Shown in pieces: positions 12,166-14,041 of a DNA stretch of 14,041 bases. A model generated the notes under the pieces. The model was not told the origin of the DNA and did no database searches. It saw only the letters and a program-made list of their open reading frames with translations. Every line of letters begins with the position of its first letter. Within the stretch, counting starts at the first letter, position 1. The position numbers and the translations under genes were made by a program. The DNA lies in NCBI GenBank assembly GCA_052173415.1, contig JBQMYQ010000043.1, positions 1 to 14,041 on the forward strand. Direction: 5' to 3'. Source of the stretch: Wolinella sp052173415 (GTDB lineage Bacteria; Campylobacterota; Campylobacteria; Campylobacterales; Helicobacteraceae).

Positions 12166-14041
12166 ATGAAAAAGTGGCTAATCCTAGGGCTATTTTGGTG
12201 TAGCGCGCTCCTTCATGGCGCGATGCTGGAGGCGGATAAAGAGATTACGATGGGAATCTTGCCTAATGGAATGAAATATTACATTCAAGAAAATCCCTAT
12301 CCCGCCAAAACAGGGCTATTTTACCTGAGAGTGGATAGCGGCTCGAGCGATGAGAGGGACGATGAGCTGGGATTAGCGCATTTGGTGGAGCACATGGCGT
12401 TTAATGGAAGTCGGGATTTTAGCAAAAACGACCTCATTCGCAATCTGGAGAGCTTTGGCGTGCTCTTTGGCGCGGACCTCAATGCCTATACGACCTATGA
12501 TAGCACGGCTTATCATCTCAAAGTCGCAATCGATCCGAAAAATCTCGATAACACATTCCGCATTTTTCACAACTGGATGGACGGAGTGAGCTTTGAGGCA
12601 GAGGAGCTGGAGAAGGAGCGTGGTGTCGTCATGGCGGAAGAACGCACGCGCAACACGCCTCAGTATCGGCTCTTTATTCAGCGAATGAAACAGCTCGTCG
12701 CAGGGAGCATTTATGAGAATCGCGCGCCTATCGGCGATATGGAAATTATTAAAAATGTCTCTGCCAAAAAGATTAAATCCTTCTATGAGCGCATTTATCA
12801 GCCGCGATTTATGAGTTTTGTCGCGGTGGGCGATTTTGATAAAAACGAGATAGAGCGGCGCATTAAAGAGACTTTCGCTCAGGTAAAAAATACAAATGAC
12901 TATCAGCATCCGGACAAGACGATTCCCGTAAAATCGGGCATGCAGCTCTACAATTACGACACAAGCGAGCTTGGGATAGATAGCGTGCAGATTGCTTTTT
13001 GCGATTCCTTTAGGGCACAAAAGGACGAAGAATCGGTGCGAGAGACGCTACTAAACTCCTACATCACCATTCTCATCAACCAAATCTATCAGAAGAAAAA
13101 TGCGCTCATTAAGGCAAAATTCACTGCGCGTCCCTTGCAGTATCAGCAGATGATTTATAGCTTTGATGCGAATGTTTTGCAAGATGATTTTAAAAATTCG
13201 CTCGGCGATGTGTGGGGGGTGCTTGAGGGAATCCGACGTTTTGGCTTCAATCAAAATCACTTTGAGGACGCAAAAAAGACGCTACTTGGCATTGTGCGTA
13301 TGGCTTACGAGCAGTCTCGCAAGAGAAATTCCGAAAACCTCTCCAAAAACATCATCGAGCACATCGACAGCGACGCGACGCTGCTTAGTCCGCTCGCCTT
13401 TAGGGATTTGCGGCTAAAGCTCCTAGATGAAATCACGCCAAAAGAGGTCAATGAGCGCTTTAGGCACATTCTAAACCTCCCCGCAAAAAGCATAAGTCTA
13501 TACAGTCAAAAAGGTATCAAACTCTCCGCGCAGGAGTGGAAGCAAATCCAAAGCACCGCCACAGTCTTCAACACGCAAGAATCGGACAAAATCCTGCCCC
13601 AAAGTCTCATCTCTACGCCCATCACACCAAAGAAAATCCTCAAAAAAGAGCTTGACAAGAAGAGCCAAATAACCGTTTTGACCCTCGAAAACGGAGCGAA
13701 AGTCATCTTAAAACCGCTAAAAATGACCTCAAGCACGGTTTTGTTCTCAGCCTTTAGCCCGGGCGGGACGTCCGTTTTGGAGAATCCTCGCCTAGGCAGC
13801 TTCAGCGTCACCCTACCCAACGAGAGCGGTGTGGGCGATTTCAACGCTTATGAGATGGCAAAAATCATCAGTGGCAAGCCCATTAGCTACTCGCGATTTA
13901 TCGAGCCTCTTTCGCACGGATTGCGTGGGAAAAGTAGCGCGAGCGACCTTGAGACGCTACTTCAGGCGATCCACTTAGAGTTTAGTGCTCCGCGCACGGA
14001 TCCAAAAACCTTAGAGCAGATTAAAACCAAAACCATCGAGG
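12166..14041 (+). CDS. PqqL/FusC-type M16 zinc peptidase, C-terminus cut by window
   Basis: A periplasmic metallopeptidase of the M16 (insulinase/pitrilysin) family; 625 codons are visible of an expected 900 or so. The signal-like N-terminus is MKKWLILGLFWCSALLHGA. The zinc motif HLVEH is at 72-76 (His72, Glu75, His76), followed by MAFNGS. ERGVVMAEE (151-159) carries Glu158 in the position of the third zinc ligand. Further PqqL-like blocks are ADLNAYTTYDST (about 103-114), APIGDMEII, FYERIYQPRFMSFVAVGDF, and in the second half FSPGGTS, ESGVGDFNAYEMAKIISGK and SSASDLETLLQ. AAGGA lies 5 nt before the ATG, and the gap to the receptor is 28 nt, so they share an operon. By analogy with FusC and PqqL it may cleave a protein imported by the receptor. 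It is not pqqL of PQQ synthesis in any functional sense. Confidence 0.92.
   Translation, partial: MKKWLILGLFWCSALLHGAMLEADKEITMGILPNGMKYYIQENPYPAKTGLFYLRVDSGSSDERDDELGLAHLVEHMAFNGSRDFSKNDLIRNLESFGVLFGADLNAYTTYDSTAYHLKVAIDPKNLDNTFRIFHNWMDGVSFEAEELEKERGVVMAEERTRNTPQYRLFIQRMKQLVAGSIYENRAPIGDMEIIKNVSAKKIKSFYERIYQPRFMSFVAVGDFDKNEIERRIKETFAQVKNTNDYQHPDKTIPVKSGMQLYNYDTSELGIDSVQIAFCDSFRAQKDEESVRETLLNSYITILINQIYQKKNALIKAKFTARPLQYQQMIYSFDANVLQDDFKNSLGDVWGVLEGIRRFGFNQNHFEDAKKTLLGIVRMAYEQSRKRNSENLSKNIIEHIDSDATLLSPLAFRDLRLKLLDEITPKEVNERFRHILNLPAKSISLYSQKGIKLSAQEWKQIQSTATVFNTQESDKILPQSLISTPITPKKILKKELDKKSQITVLTLENGAKVILKPLKMTSSTVLFSAFSPGGTSVLENPRLGSFSVTLPNESGVGDFNAYEMAKIISGKPISYSRFIEPLSHGLRGKSSASDLETLLQAIHLEFSAPRTDPKTLEQIKTKTIE

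Larger units (their letters stand above)
39..13235. repeat. Dispersed over-represented word GGGAATC / GATTCCC
   Basis: About 39 copies of the heptamer on the two strands by hand count, plus about 20 more GGAATC hexamers. Roughly 1.7 heptamers would be expected by chance. Examples are 39, 105, 369, 480, 620, 732, 749, 780, 797, 1889, 2389, 5267, 5296, 6030, 9139, 9152, 9165, 9463, 12252 and 13229. Copies occur in both orientations, in more than one codon frame, and between genes. The span given is that of the outermost copies. Confidence 0.8.

Noticed and set aside
12373..13020. 215-codon minus-strand open frame
   Set aside because: It is the shadow of the M16 peptidase frame, which is open on the plus strand from 12166 to the window end and carries HLVEH and other family motifs.
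1..14041. CRISPR array, insertion sequence or prophage genes
   Set aside because: No regularly spaced repeats, transposase, integrase or phage proteins were found. The dispersed 7-mer has irregular spacing and no repeat-spacer pattern.

Overview
The window looks chromosomal and comes from a Campylobacterota bacterium, most likely Helicobacteraceae. The block rsmE, a small membrane protein, hemH, a CxxC thioredoxin-fold protein and a fused ccsBA matches the gene neighbourhood I recall around HP0374-HP0378 of Helicobacter pylori. Other group traits are the fused CcsBA, the S4 protein beginning at RIDKFL, and A/T-rich promoters with a recognisable -10 but no clear -35. By eye the GC content is in the mid-to-high 40s, well above H. 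pylori, and argG is present, which H. pylori lacks. So this is a more GC-rich, arginine-prototrophic relative. I cannot name the species from sequence alone.

Layout. Positions 1-2062 (minus strand): purM (3' end cut by the window) and argG, overlapping by 4 nt. Positions 2204-2452 (plus): a small S4 RNA-binding protein ending in a hairpin terminator. Positions 2480-6890 (minus): hemH, then a GTG-started thioredoxin-fold lipoprotein, then ccsBA. This is a coherent cytochrome c maturation module (make haem, reduce the apocytochrome thiols, export and attach haem). Positions 7000-8199 (plus): a small four-helix membrane protein, rsmE and tRNA-Pro(GGG). Positions 8372-14041 (plus): an accessory-looking envelope region with a TraT-family outer-membrane lipoprotein, a structured 450-nt intergenic region, a TonB-dependent receptor, and 28 nt later a PqqL/FusC-type M16 zinc peptidase cut by the window end.

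Three things stand out. (1) The TonB-dependent receptor plus M16 peptidase pair resembles the Fus/PqqL-type protein-import systems, in which a protein substrate is imported whole and cleaved in the periplasm. (2) The receptor carries a run of ten Gs at codons 32-35, next to the TonB box, with the reading frame ON at ten. Loss or gain of one G truncates it, so the putative import system is probably phase-variable. (3) The 7-mer GGGAATC/GATTCCC occurs about 39 times by hand count, against roughly 2 expected. It is on both strands, in several codon frames and in intergenic DNA, and some copies form inverted pairs at gene ends. That is how DNA-uptake sequences behave in Neisseria and Pasteurellaceae. 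I know of no such word described in Helicobacter.

Counts and structures were made by eye. Gene calls for purM, argG, ccsBA, hemH, rsmE, the tRNA, traT, the receptor and the M16 peptidase rest on clear family motifs. The thioredoxin-fold protein, the small membrane protein and the promoters are less certain.
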